From Acidimicrobiaceae bacterium (GTDB taxonomy: Bacteria > Actinomycetota > Acidimicrobiia > Acidimicrobiales > RAAP-2), in assembly GCA_003162475.1 (NCBI GenBank), contig PMOI01000023.1, positions 109,750 to 173,749 of the forward strand: 64,000 nucleotides of DNA, written 5' to 3'. Below, piece by piece: positions 56,627 to 64,000 of the stretch; positions within the stretch are counted from its first letter, which is position 1, and every line of letters starts with the position of its first letter. The notes below the pieces were generated by a model that was not told where the DNA came from, searched no databases, and saw nothing but the letters and a program-made list of their open reading frames with translations. The position numbers and the translations under genes are program-made.

Positions 56627-57580
56627 ATGACCTCTCGCTACGGCATCACGATCCCCTTTGACGGCGTCACACTGCTCGAGCATCGCGAGTGGTTCCATCG
56701 CTTGGCCGACCTCGGCTACACCGACGTCTGGTCGGCTGAGGTCGACGGGGCCGACGGTTTCACGCCCCTCACCGTGGCGGCGATCGTCGAGTCACGGCTC
56801 AACCTCGGTGTCGCAGTGACTCCGGTTTTCACCCGAGGGGCTGGCCTCCTGGCCATGAGCATCGCCGCGATGGCCGAAGTGGGTGGCGGGCGGTTCACAA
56901 TGGGGTTGGGCGCGTCGAGTGAACCCGTTGTCGAGCGTTGGAACGGCATTACCTACGACCGACCTTACGCAAGGACGCGCGACGTACTTCGCTTCGTGAA
57001 GCGAGCCCTCGACGGCGAGAAGATCGACGAGGTCTTCGAGACGTTCGAAGTACACGGCTTCAAGTTGTCACGACCGGTGGTCAATCGGCCGCCCATCTTG
57101 CTCGGGGCGCTGCGCCCGGGAATGTTGCGACTGGCTGGACGAGAGGCCGACGGCGCAATCCTCAACTGGCTCGCCGCTTCCGACGTCGCGCAGTGCCGCG
57201 CCGAGGTCGGCGCGGACAAGACCATCGCCGCGCGGCTCTTCGTCATCCCGAATGAAGACGCCGACGCCGCGCGCTTCATCGCGCGACGGATGATCTCGTC
57301 GTACCTCACCGTGAACGCGTACGCCGAGTTCCACCGGTGGCTCGGCCGCGGCGACGCGTTGACGCCCATGTGGGACGCCTGGGCCGCGGGCGACCGGAAA
57401 AAGGCTAACGAAGTCATTCCCGATTCGGTCGTCGACGAACTGGTGATCCACGGGTCCTATGAAGCGTGCCGCGAGCACGTGGCGCGTTACGTCGAGGCGG
57501 GAGTCGAGGTGCCCACCATCGCCATCGTGCCCTTCGGCATCAATCTCGACGAGGCCGTCGAGGGCCTCGCGCCGCGCTAG
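56627..57580 (+). CDS. LLM class flavin/F420 oxidoreductase 3
   Basis: A 317-residue luciferase-like TIM-barrel protein. YGITIPFDGVTLLEHREW, VWSAEVDGADGFTPLTVAAI, LGVAVTPVFTRGAGLLAMSIAAMAEVGGGRFTMGLGASS, and RPPILLGALRPGMLRLAGREADGAILNWL place it with actinobacterial F420-type LLM proteins. Substrate unknown. Its stop overlaps that of the convergent acyl-CoA dehydrogenase gene by four bases. Confidence 0.87.
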   Translation: MTSRYGITIPFDGVTLLEHREWFHRLADLGYTDVWSAEVDGADGFTPLTVAAIVESRLNLGVAVTPVFTRGAGLLAMSIAAMAEVGGGRFTMGLGASSEPVVERWNGITYDRPYARTRDVLRFVKRALDGEKIDEVFETFEVHGFKLSRPVVNRPPILLGALRPGMLRLAGREADGAILNWLAASDVAQCRAEVGADKTIAARLFVIPNEDADAARFIARRMISSYLTVNAYAEFHRWLGRGDALTPMWDAWAAGDRKKANEVIPDSVVDELVIHGSYEACREHVARYVEAGVEVPTIAIVPFGINLDEAVEGLAPR

Positions 57581-58881
57581 ACGGAGTCGGCCTCGAGGAA
57601 CTCCAACACGTCGGCGAACTTCTCGCGCGCGGCTGCGGCGCGCGTGGGTATGTGGTCGGTGGGCACTTCCGAGGCGTCGTAGTTCTTCAGCGCGTGACGG
57701 GCCACCGTCTGGCGATGGACTTCGTCGGGGCCGTCGTAGATACGAGCCGCTCGCGCCTCGCGGTACATCGCTTCGAGCGGCATGTCGCTCGAATAGCCGA
57801 GCGACCCGTAGGTCTGAATCGCGCGGTCGATCACGTTGTGCAGTACGTTCGCGCCGAAGTACTTGATCATGGCGATCTCGTCGCGCGAGGCCGACGCGCC
57901 GACTTGATCCATCTTCCACGCGGCGTGCAGCGTCATGAGCCGCGCCGCGTGCATCTCGGCCTTGGAGTCAGCGATCCAATTCTGGACGGTCTGTTTTTCG
58001 GCGAGGAACGAACCATGCGTGTAGCGACTCAGCGCTCGCTCGCACATCATGTCGAAGGCGCGCTGGGACTGCCCGAGCCAACGCATGCAGTGGTGGATGC
58101 GTCCCGGCCCGAGGCGCGTCTGGGCGAGAAGGAAGCCGGAGCCCTCGGGACCGATCAGGTGGTCGGACGGTACGCGCACGTCCTCGTAGAGGATCTCGGC
58201 GTGATTACCGAAGCGACCGTAGACGACGTCAGGGTCGTCCATCGATCCCACGTCGCGCAGAATGGTGAGTCCGGGTGTGTCGACGGGCACGACGAACATC
58301 GACGATCCTTGGTACGGATGCACCTCGGGATTCGAGACGGCCATCACGATCAAAATGTCCGCGACCGAGCCGTTGGTCGTGTACCACTTTCGCCCGTTGA
58401 TGACCCACTCGTCGCCGTCTTTGACGGCGCGCGTCTTCAGGAGTCTCGGGTCGCTGCCGGCCGTGTTGGGTTCGGTCATCGAAAAGCCCGATCGAATGGA
58501 ACCGCTCAGCAGGGGCGTCAGCCAGCGCTCTTTGATGTCCTCTCGCCCGGTCATCTCCATTCCGGCGGCGAGCAGTTCCGCGTTGCCACTGTCGGGCGCG
58601 TTGTTGCCAAAGACCACGGGTCCGTACATCGACTGACCCAAGATTTCGTGCATCAGGCCGAGCTTGACTTGGCCAAAGCCCATGCCGCCCAGTTCGCTTG
58701 GAAGGTGCGCGGCCCAGAGTCCTCTCGCTCGTACCTGTTCTTGAAGCGGCCTTATCAAGGTCACGACCTGATCGTGCTTCAGCGGCAGCGTCTCGATGGG
58801 CATGATCTCTTCGCGGACGAAGCCGCGCATCCAGACGAGCTGTTCTTCAAACGCTTCGTCCGTTGAAAAGTCCCAGGCCAT
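57577..58881 (-). CDS. Acyl-CoA dehydrogenase
   Basis: A 434-residue acyl-CoA dehydrogenase. GFSMTEPNTAGSDPRLLKT is the FAD/acyl-CoA contact segment, WYTTNGSVADILIVM follows, and the C-terminal half has QTYGSLGYSSDMPLEAMYREARAARIYDGPDEVHRQTVAR. Length exceeds short-chain enzymes and fits those for longer or branched acyl groups. Start at MAWDFSTDE, behind GAGGGG; an upstream frame extension lacks coding character. FAD-dependent alpha,beta-dehydrogenation, soluble. Confidence 0.92.
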   Translation of the reverse strand: MAWDFSTDEAFEEQLVWMRGFVREEIMPIETLPLKHDQVVTLIRPLQEQVRARGLWAAHLPSELGGMGFGQVKLGLMHEILGQSMYGPVVFGNNAPDSGNAELLAAGMEMTGREDIKERWLTPLLSGSIRSGFSMTEPNTAGSDPRLLKTRAVKDGDEWVINGRKWYTTNGSVADILIVMAVSNPEVHPYQGSSMFVVPVDTPGLTILRDVGSMDDPDVVYGRFGNHAEILYEDVRVPSDHLIGPEGSGFLLAQTRLGPGRIHHCMRWLGQSQRAFDMMCERALSRYTHGSFLAEKQTVQNWIADSKAEMHAARLMTLHAAWKMDQVGASASRDEIAMIKYFGANVLHNVIDRAIQTYGSLGYSSDMPLEAMYREARAARIYDGPDEVHRQTVARHALKNYDASEVPTDHIPTRAAAAREKFADVLEFLEADSV

Positions 58882-58979
58882 GGCCCACCCCTCTGTCGAG
58901 CCAACACTAGGACATCGAGTAATCCTCGCCGAAGGCCCGCGCGGGACCACTCCCTACACTGGAGAGAGATTGGAGTCTC

Positions 58980-59513
58980 GTGTCAAAGAAGAAGAAAACC
59001 AAGAGCACGTCGAAGAGCGTCGTGAAGATAGGCGTCGTCGACACGATGTTCGCTCGTTACGACATGGGCGCGGCCGCCCGCGCCGAACTGGCCAGCTGTC
59101 CCGGCTACGGGATCACTTTCGAGGTCATCGCCAAAACGGTGCCCGGGTTCAAAGACCTGGCCGTAGCGGCGAAGAGCATGATTGAGCGTGACGGCGCCGC
59201 CATTGTGGTGGCGCTCGGCATGCCCGGTTCGGCGCCCATCGACAAGCAGTGCGCCCACGAGGCGTCCCAGGGCATCATGCAGGCCCAACTCATGACCTCG
59301 ACACCAATTCTGGAAGTCTTCGTGCACGAAGACGAGTCCTTCGACCCGGCTGAACTAGCGACCGTGTTCGAGAACCGATCACGCGACCACGCGCGCAACG
59401 CTTACTGGATGCTCTTCGAGCCCGACCAGCTCGCCCGTCGCGCTGGTCAAGGCGTGCGCCAAGGGTTCGCCAACGCCGGCCCACTTGGAGCGAACCAGAC
59501 CAACGCTCCATAG
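58980..59513 (+). CDS. ribC: Riboflavin synthase, archaeal type
   Basis: A 177-residue protein matching the archaeal riboflavin synthase (RibC, TIGR01506), which is related to lumazine synthase and not to bacterial RibE. IGVVDTMFARYDMGAAARAEL, TVPGFKDLAVAA, VVALGMPGSAPIDKQCAHEAS, AQLMTSTPILEVFVHEDE, ARNAYWMLFEP and GQGVRQGFANAGP align in order with archaeal proteins. It dismutates two 6,7-dimethyl-8-ribityllumazine to riboflavin. A Lys-rich N-terminal tail (MSKKKKTKSTSK) is added. GTG start, four to five bases after GGAG. The type is unexpected in a bacterium. Confidence 0.9.
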   Translation: MSKKKKTKSTSKSVVKIGVVDTMFARYDMGAAARAELASCPGYGITFEVIAKTVPGFKDLAVAAKSMIERDGAAIVVALGMPGSAPIDKQCAHEASQGIMQAQLMTSTPILEVFVHEDESFDPAELATVFENRSRDHARNAYWMLFEPDQLARRAGQGVRQGFANAGPLGANQTNAP

Positions 59514-59564
59514 CGAGTCACTATGCTCGCCAGCGTTGCCCTGGAGTAACTCGAGGAGGAATCC

Positions 59565-60770
59565 ATGCCCGAAGCCGTCATCGTCGCCACCGCCCGCACC
59601 CCCATCGGTCGGGCGTTCAAGGGCTCGCTCGTGGACATGCGCCCTGACGACTTGACCGCGCTCATCGTTGGCGCGCTCATCGAAAAGGTGCCCGAACTCG
59701 ATCCCCACAGTGTCGAGGACCTGATGGTGGGCTGCGGACAGCCAGCCGGTGAGTCGGGCTTCAACCTCGCACGAGTCGTCGCGATTCTCGCGGGACTTGA
59801 CGACGTGCCCGGCGTCACCGTCAATCGCTACTGCTCCTCATCGCTGCAGACCATTCGCATGGCCGCGCACGCCATCCGCGCCGGTGAGGGTGACATATTT
59901 ATTTCTGCTGGCGTCGAGACGGTCTCACGATTCGGCAACGGCGCCAGCGACAGTGGGAGCGCCATGAACCCGCTCTTCCACGACGCCATCAAGCGCACCA
60001 AGGCTCGCTCCGAGAAGGTCACCGATCCCTGGACGCCGCAGCCGGGACTACCCGACGTGTACGTCGCAATGGGCCAGACCGCCGAGAACGTGGCCGAGTT
60101 CGAGAACGTCTCACGTGAAGAGATGGACGAGTTCGCACTGCGCAGTCAAGAACTCGCCGTTGCCCACCAGGAGAACGGATTCTTCGAGCGCGAGATCACG
60201 CCGGTCACGTTGCCTGATGGTTCGGTCGTCACCAAAGACGACGGCCCTCGTGCGGGCACCACGTTGGAGAAACTCGCGAGCCTCCAACCCGTCTTTCGCC
60301 AAGGTGGCACCATCACCGCGGGTAACGCTTGTCCACTGAACGACGGTGCCGCCGGCGTCATCGTGATGAGTGACACGAAGGCTCAAGAACTCGGCATCAA
60401 GCCTCTCGCGCGCATCGTCGCGAGCGGCGTCAGCGGAATCAATCCAGAGATCATGGGACTTGGACCCATCGAAGCCTGTCGCCAAGCACTTCGTCGTGCC
60501 GACATGACCATTGACGAGATCGATCTCGTTGAGATCAACGAGGCCTTCGCGGCTCAGGTGCTGCCCAGCGCAAAACACCTCGGCATCAAACTCGACAGAC
60601 TAAACATCCGCGGTGGCGCGATCGCCCTCGGTCACCCCTTTGGCATGACCGGCGCACGCATCATGACGACGCTGCTGAACTCACTCGAAGACGCTGACCT
60701 GCGCTTTGGTCTGGAGTCCATGTGCGTCGGTGGCGGCCAAGGGATGGCGATGATCGTGGAGCGCCTGTAA
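59565..60770 (+). CDS. Acetyl-CoA C-acyltransferase (thiolase)
   Basis: A 401-residue thiolase. Catalytic residues: Cys90 (VNRYCSSSLQT), His357 (GGAIALGHPFGMTG) and Cys387 (SMCVGGGQGM), with NEAFAAQ in between. Thiolases condense or cleave acyl-CoA units. It could act in fatty-acid breakdown with the nearby acyl-CoA dehydrogenase, or supply acetoacetyl-CoA to the PHA pathway, but it is far from the pha genes. GAGGAGG lies a few bases before the ATG. Confidence 0.95.
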   Translation: MPEAVIVATARTPIGRAFKGSLVDMRPDDLTALIVGALIEKVPELDPHSVEDLMVGCGQPAGESGFNLARVVAILAGLDDVPGVTVNRYCSSSLQTIRMAAHAIRAGEGDIFISAGVETVSRFGNGASDSGSAMNPLFHDAIKRTKARSEKVTDPWTPQPGLPDVYVAMGQTAENVAEFENVSREEMDEFALRSQELAVAHQENGFFEREITPVTLPDGSVVTKDDGPRAGTTLEKLASLQPVFRQGGTITAGNACPLNDGAAGVIVMSDTKAQELGIKPLARIVASGVSGINPEIMGLGPIEACRQALRRADMTIDEIDLVEINEAFAAQVLPSAKHLGIKLDRLNIRGGAIALGHPFGMTGARIMTTLLNSLEDADLRFGLESMCVGGGQGMAMIVERL

Positions 60771-60890
60771 GGGTTGGACCTGAAGCAAAAGAATTCGCCA
60801 ACATTTGGTAGCAGATCTGTGGCGTCCGGTCCTCAACACCAAGACTCGTAGAGTCAAGGATTCATGCACGAGGTCGTCGGCAACAAAGAG

Positions 60891-61394
60891 TCATACGATC
60901 CAGAATCGATTCACCATACTTCCATCGTTCGATAGAACCACTGAGTCACGGACGCCTCCACATCGCTCGATCACCTTCGTCGAACCTTCGTTAGAAACGA
61001 CGCACGTCACAAGAACCCGTTGAACGCCCGCGCCGCGCGCAACGTCCAAGCTCTGGATGAGAATCTGAGTGGCATAACCCTTTCGCCGTTCACTCGGAAC
61101 AACGCCGTAGCCAATGTGGCCGCCCTCGTGGGCAAGATGCGCGTCCAGTTCAAAACGAATTGAGGTGCGACCAACGATCTTCCCGTCTACCTCCGCGACA
61201 AGGAACGTGGACGGTACCCACTGGGCTTCCTGACCATATTGATATGAGTCCAATCGATTCAGGTACCCCTGCCACGGCTCGTTCTCGCGAAGACCCGTCG
61301 CAAAAGTGAAGCCCTCGTTCAACATCTGCTTATGCGCAATCATTACTTCCGCCTCGTCGCCAAAGTTGGGTGGGCGAAGGCACAGCGTGTTCAC
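60891..61394 (-). CDS. GNAT-family N-acetyltransferase
   Basis: A 167-residue acetyltransferase. LVAEVDGKIVGRTSIRFEL forms the central strands and GHIGYGVVPSERRKGYATQIL is the acetyl-CoA-binding motif A (Q/RxxGxG/A-type, here RRKGYA). VLVTCVVSNEGSTKVIERCGG is motif B. Substrate unknown. GTG start at 61394. Confidence 0.87.
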   Translation of the reverse strand: MNTLCLRPPNFGDEAEVMIAHKQMLNEGFTFATGLRENEPWQGYLNRLDSYQYGQEAQWVPSTFLVAEVDGKIVGRTSIRFELDAHLAHEGGHIGYGVVPSERRKGYATQILIQSLDVARGAGVQRVLVTCVVSNEGSTKVIERCGGVRDSVVLSNDGSMVNRFWIV

Positions 61395-61465
61395 GAAACA
61401 ATCCTAAACAGCATCACTCATCGTCGAGAGTCGCCAGCGACGACAGGCGTCGCCTCGCCGACGCG

Positions 61466-61693
61466 TTAACGGAGTCCCGTAAGGCGAGTGTCGGGATCGT
61501 CGCTGTACGAGCGCTCCTCTTCCTCGTCGACGACGCGCGATTCGTCGGGCAACATCACCGGAATCGAATCGCGCACCTCGTAGGCGATGTGGAGACGAGG
61601 ATTGAACAACAGATCCTTCGAGGGCACGTAGAGCAGCGCGCCGTGGTCGACCGGATCTTCGAGAAGGTCGAGCAGGAATGAGTCGAGAGCCAT
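61466..61693 (-). CDS. Trm112-like protein without zinc cysteines
   Basis: A 75-residue Trm112/UPF0434-family protein: LLDLLEDPVDHGALLYVPSKDLLFNP, then YEVRDSIPVMLPDESR. The usual CP motif at the start is replaced by EDP and no Cys remain, so it cannot bind zinc as the classic form does. The ATG shares its A with the phosphomannomutase stop (TGATG). The manB-Trm112 order is typical of actinobacteria. Possible chaperone or partner for a neighbouring enzyme. Confidence 0.82.
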   Translation of the reverse strand: MALDSFLLDLLEDPVDHGALLYVPSKDLLFNPRLHIAYEVRDSIPVMLPDESRVVDEEEERSYSDDPDTRLTGLR

Positions 61694-63042
61694 CAGGAAG
61701 TCTCCTTGATTAGGGTCAGCACTTCTTCAACGTGAGCCTGACACGAAACGTCGTCAGCGGCTTCGACGTTCAAACGCAGCAGCGGTTCGGTGTTCGAGGG
61801 ACGAAGGTTGAACCACCATGATCCGTAGTCCGCGGTCAAGCCGTCGAGCAGATCGACGTTGACGCCATCGGCCTGGAGCTTCTCGACTAGACGCTCGACG
61901 CTCGCAGAGGGGTTCGTCACTTCGGTGTTGATCTCCCCCGAGGCGGCGTAGCGCAGAAAGGGCTTCGCGAGTTCCGATAGCGGAACCGTGGACTGGCTCA
62001 TGAGATCGAGGACCACGAAGGCCGTGATGATTCCTGAGTCCGCGCGAAAGTTCTCACGGTAGTAGTAGTGGCCGGAGTGCTCGCCACCAAAGATCGCCCC
62101 CGTCTCTGCCATGACCTGTTTGATGTAGCTGTGTCCGACGCGCGTCCTCACCCCGACGCCGCCCTCTTCGGCGATGACTTCCGGTACGGACTTCGAACAG
62201 ATCAAGTTGTAGAGCACCGTCGATCCGGGGTGGCGCTCGAGCATCACTGCGGCGACCATCGCCGTTGTCGTCGAACCAGAGACGGGTTGCGCCTTCTCGT
62301 CGATGAGAAAGACGCGGTCCGCGTCGCCGTCGAAGGCGAGCCCGATGTCCGCTCCCGTTTCGAGCACGCGGCGCTGCAAGTCCTTGAGATTATCTGGGTT
62401 GAGCGGATCGGCCGGGTGATTCGGGAAGGATCCGTCGAGCTCGGGGAACAAAATCTCCACGTCGAAGGGCAGCCCGGTGAAGACGAGCGGCGCGACAAAG
62501 CCGCCCATTCCGTTCGCGGTGTCGGCGACGATCTTGATCGGACGAAAGGCCTTGACGTCGGCGAAGGAGTGCACGTGGGCAACCCACTCCGCCGTGAGAT
62601 CGAGCGTCGAGTAGTCGGCGAGCTCGCCCGTGGCGGGCGACGCGTAAAAGTCGTTGGTCAGGGCTTCGATCTCAACGAGACCCGTCTCGAGTCCCACGGG
62701 CTTCGCTCCGGCGAGACAGAGTTTGATGCCGTTGTACTTGGCGGGGTTGTGCGACGCGGTGAACATCGTGCCCGGCACGTCCAGGTAGCCCGACGCGAAG
62801 TAGAGAAAGTCCGTCGAGGCGAGTCCGAGGTCGACGACCTCGACGCCAACGGCGCGAACGCCTCGGGCGAAGGATTCAGTGAGCGTGACGCCCGACGTGC
62901 GCATGTCGCGCGCCACGACAATCCGGGGAGACCTCGCGAACGTGGCGAAGGCCGAACCCACGGCCTCGGCAACGTGTTCGTCGATTTGATCAGGGTAGGT
63001 ACCCCTGACGTCATAGGCCTTGAAGATCGTTGTCGTGTCCAC
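61693..63042 (-). CDS. manB: Phosphomannomutase/phosphoglucomutase
   Basis: A 449-residue alpha-D-phosphohexomutase. The phosphoserine loop is FTASHNPAKYNG (Ser97), the magnesium loop is LAFDGDADRVF, the sugar-specificity loop is FGGEHSGHYYY and the C-terminal phosphate-binding loop is RPSNTEPLLRLN. It interconverts hexose 1- and 6-phosphates and supplies GDP-mannose or other wall precursors. Coupled to the Trm112-like gene downstream. The neighbouring membrane protein gene ends 11 bp upstream of its ATG. Confidence 0.95.
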   Translation of the reverse strand: MDTTTIFKAYDVRGTYPDQIDEHVAEAVGSAFATFARSPRIVVARDMRTSGVTLTESFARGVRAVGVEVVDLGLASTDFLYFASGYLDVPGTMFTASHNPAKYNGIKLCLAGAKPVGLETGLVEIEALTNDFYASPATGELADYSTLDLTAEWVAHVHSFADVKAFRPIKIVADTANGMGGFVAPLVFTGLPFDVEILFPELDGSFPNHPADPLNPDNLKDLQRRVLETGADIGLAFDGDADRVFLIDEKAQPVSGSTTTAMVAAVMLERHPGSTVLYNLICSKSVPEVIAEEGGVGVRTRVGHSYIKQVMAETGAIFGGEHSGHYYYRENFRADSGIITAFVVLDLMSQSTVPLSELAKPFLRYAASGEINTEVTNPSASVERLVEKLQADGVNVDLLDGLTADYGSWWFNLRPSNTEPLLRLNVEAADDVSCQAHVEEVLTLIKETS

Positions 63043-63053
63043 GACCGCCCATT

Positions 63054-64000
63054 CTACCTATGCAGGATTCGCCGTCTCCGAAGAACCATAAAGAGGATGG
63101 CGAATCCGGCCACCGTCGTGATGTCGCTCAGAATGTTGCCCAGGGTCAACGCGGACGTGCTCGTGTAGTCGAGCGAGACGTGCTTGGACGTGGGCACGAC
63201 CACCATCAAGTTCGGACTCACCCGGTACGGTCCGCTCGCGCCGGTCACGTGCCAGCGTGGGTAGTAGGAGATCTTCACGAGCATCGGCACGCCCACGCGA
63301 CTCACGTCAAAGGAGAGCGACTGCAGGCCGACGTGCGTGTGCGAGACGACGACCTCGGGTAACGGCTTCGAACTCGTCATCGACGTCACGCTCGACGCAC
63401 GGGGCCACGACGACGGACCGCTGCTCGCGGCGTAGACCTTCTGTAATTGAGGGTTCAACCACCACGTCTGATTGGCCGCCAACCACTTCGACTGGCTCGC
63501 GATGTTGGATACGACGTTCGGCGTGGCCGACAACGCCTCGACCATCGGGCTGTTCTTGATGAGATAGATCCGCCACTGCACCCCCGGCGCGGGCCACTTC
63601 CTCGTCGTGGCCACGAGTTGCAGTTGGGGGTTGGCGTTCGCTTCGGCGATGACGGAGGGCGAAAACGCCATGTAGTACTTCACGCCCAGCATCTGGAGAT
63701 GGCGCACGCCTTCGGCGACGTTGAGCGAGCCGTAGTCGAGACCGACTTGAGGATTGCTCGGCGCGACGCTGAGCTCGGCTTGGTCGAGGTAGTGATAGGG
63801 CGTCGTCGCCGAGGACTCCATAAGCAGTCCCTCCATGGAGTCGACGCAGTTGTTCGTCCAGTAGGGCAGCAGCATCAGAGCTTCGGGCGTGCCGAAGCGA
63901 TTCTCCGACGAGTTGTATTCCCACATCGCACGACCGCAGCCGTAGCGCTTGGCGACACTGCTCATGGTCAACATCAAGCCGTGATACTCGGGCCACGCGG
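63054..64000 (-). CDS. Large membrane protein, 3' part only
   Basis: The frame is open to the end of the window, so this is the C-terminal 314 residues of a larger protein that begins outside. It shows an extracytoplasmic part (GYGCGRAMWEYNS, TPEALMLLPYWTNNC, LQMLGVKYYMAFSPS, ISYYPRWHVTGASGP) and a final helix (TTVAGFAILFMVLRRRR). This matches the end of actinobacterial PTPS-related/YfhO-like membrane proteins and parallels the complete gene at 50.6 kb. Probably a GT-C enzyme for surface glycans. Together with manB it extends the envelope theme. Confidence 0.7.
   Translation of the reverse strand, partial: AWPEYHGLMLTMSSVAKRYGCGRAMWEYNSSENRFGTPEALMLLPYWTNNCVDSMEGLLMESSATTPYHYLDQAELSVAPSNPQVGLDYGSLNVAEGVRHLQMLGVKYYMAFSPSVIAEANANPQLQLVATTRKWPAPGVQWRIYLIKNSPMVEALSATPNVVSNIASQSKWLAANQTWWLNPQLQKVYAASSGPSSWPRASSVTSMTSSKPLPEVVVSHTHVGLQSLSFDVSRVGVPMLVKISYYPRWHVTGASGPYRVSPNLMVVVPTSKHVSLDYTSTSALTLGNILSDITTVAGFAILFMVLRRRRILHR

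Noticed and set aside
57466..58866. Long open frame opposite the acyl-CoA dehydrogenase
   Set aside because: The minus-strand gene has full family motifs; the plus-strand reading has none and is Arg/His/Val-biased.
62068..63168. Long open frame opposite the phosphomannomutase
   Set aside because: Antisense shadow of manB that runs into the next gene; no motif.

Overview
The window looks like chromosomal DNA of a moderately GC-rich actinobacterium, most probably from or near the Acidimicrobiia. Signs for this are three LLM-class (luciferase-like, typically F420-using) oxidoreductases, an F420/FMN split-barrel protein, a mycothiol-dependent maleylpyruvate-isomerase-like protein, the manB-Trm112 gene pair, frequent GTG and TTG starts and a short Lys-rich protein of a kind common in actinobacteria. 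The taxon is inferred from gene content and was not computed. No rRNA, tRNA, CRISPR array, insertion sequence or prophage was recognised.

Layout. 1-1.1 kb: 3' end of a TPR-repeat gene. 1.4-8.1 kb: polyhydroxyalkanoate (PHA) locus on the minus strand, holding an acetoacetyl-CoA reductase, an SDR, a depolymerase-like hydrolase, PHA synthase, an HTH regulator and two phasin-like proteins. The same 18-bp palindrome lies over the -35 box in front of phaC and of each phasin gene, and PhaC itself starts with a phasin-like segment. 8.2-13.1 kb: a hypothetical protein, a zincin, an SGNH hydrolase, tag and msrB-msrA, with several empty stretches. 13.4-15.6 kb: an ABC exporter whose ATPase has an extra N-terminal domain. 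15.8-25.7 kb: catabolic and redox enzymes, including an SDR / sphingosine-phosphate-lyase-like / FGGY-kinase operon that converges on a MetE-like gene and an M24 protein without metal ligands. 25.9-28.1 kb: YbjQ, GerW-like and thiol-redox genes. 28.3-37.6 kb: MarR/MFS, a radical SAM protein, flavin enzymes and reductases. 37.7-40.6 kb: a four-gene, end-to-end overlapping operon with three double-YbjQ proteins. 40.7-48.5 kb: a universal stress protein, two APC permeases, a second MarR/MFS pair and a BtuF-like protein. 48.8-55.7 kb: cell-envelope genes (GT2 glycosyltransferase, large GT-C/YfhO-like membrane protein, secreted protein, CapA-like, NAGPA-like). 55.8-64 kb: PPK2, an LLM oxidoreductase, an acyl-CoA dehydrogenase, an archaeal-type riboflavin synthase, a thiolase, GNAT, Trm112-like, phosphomannomutase and the 3' end of another large membrane protein.

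How the genes fit together. The best-supported system is the PHA locus: monomer reduction (phaB-like), polymerisation (phaC), mobilisation (hydrolase), granule coat (phasins) and a probable autoregulated HTH repressor, tied together by three near-identical operator-promoters. The YbjQ array and the kinase/PLP-lyase operon are compact gene sets with no function I can name. The riboflavin synthase of archaeal type would supply flavin to an organism rich in flavin and F420 enzymes.
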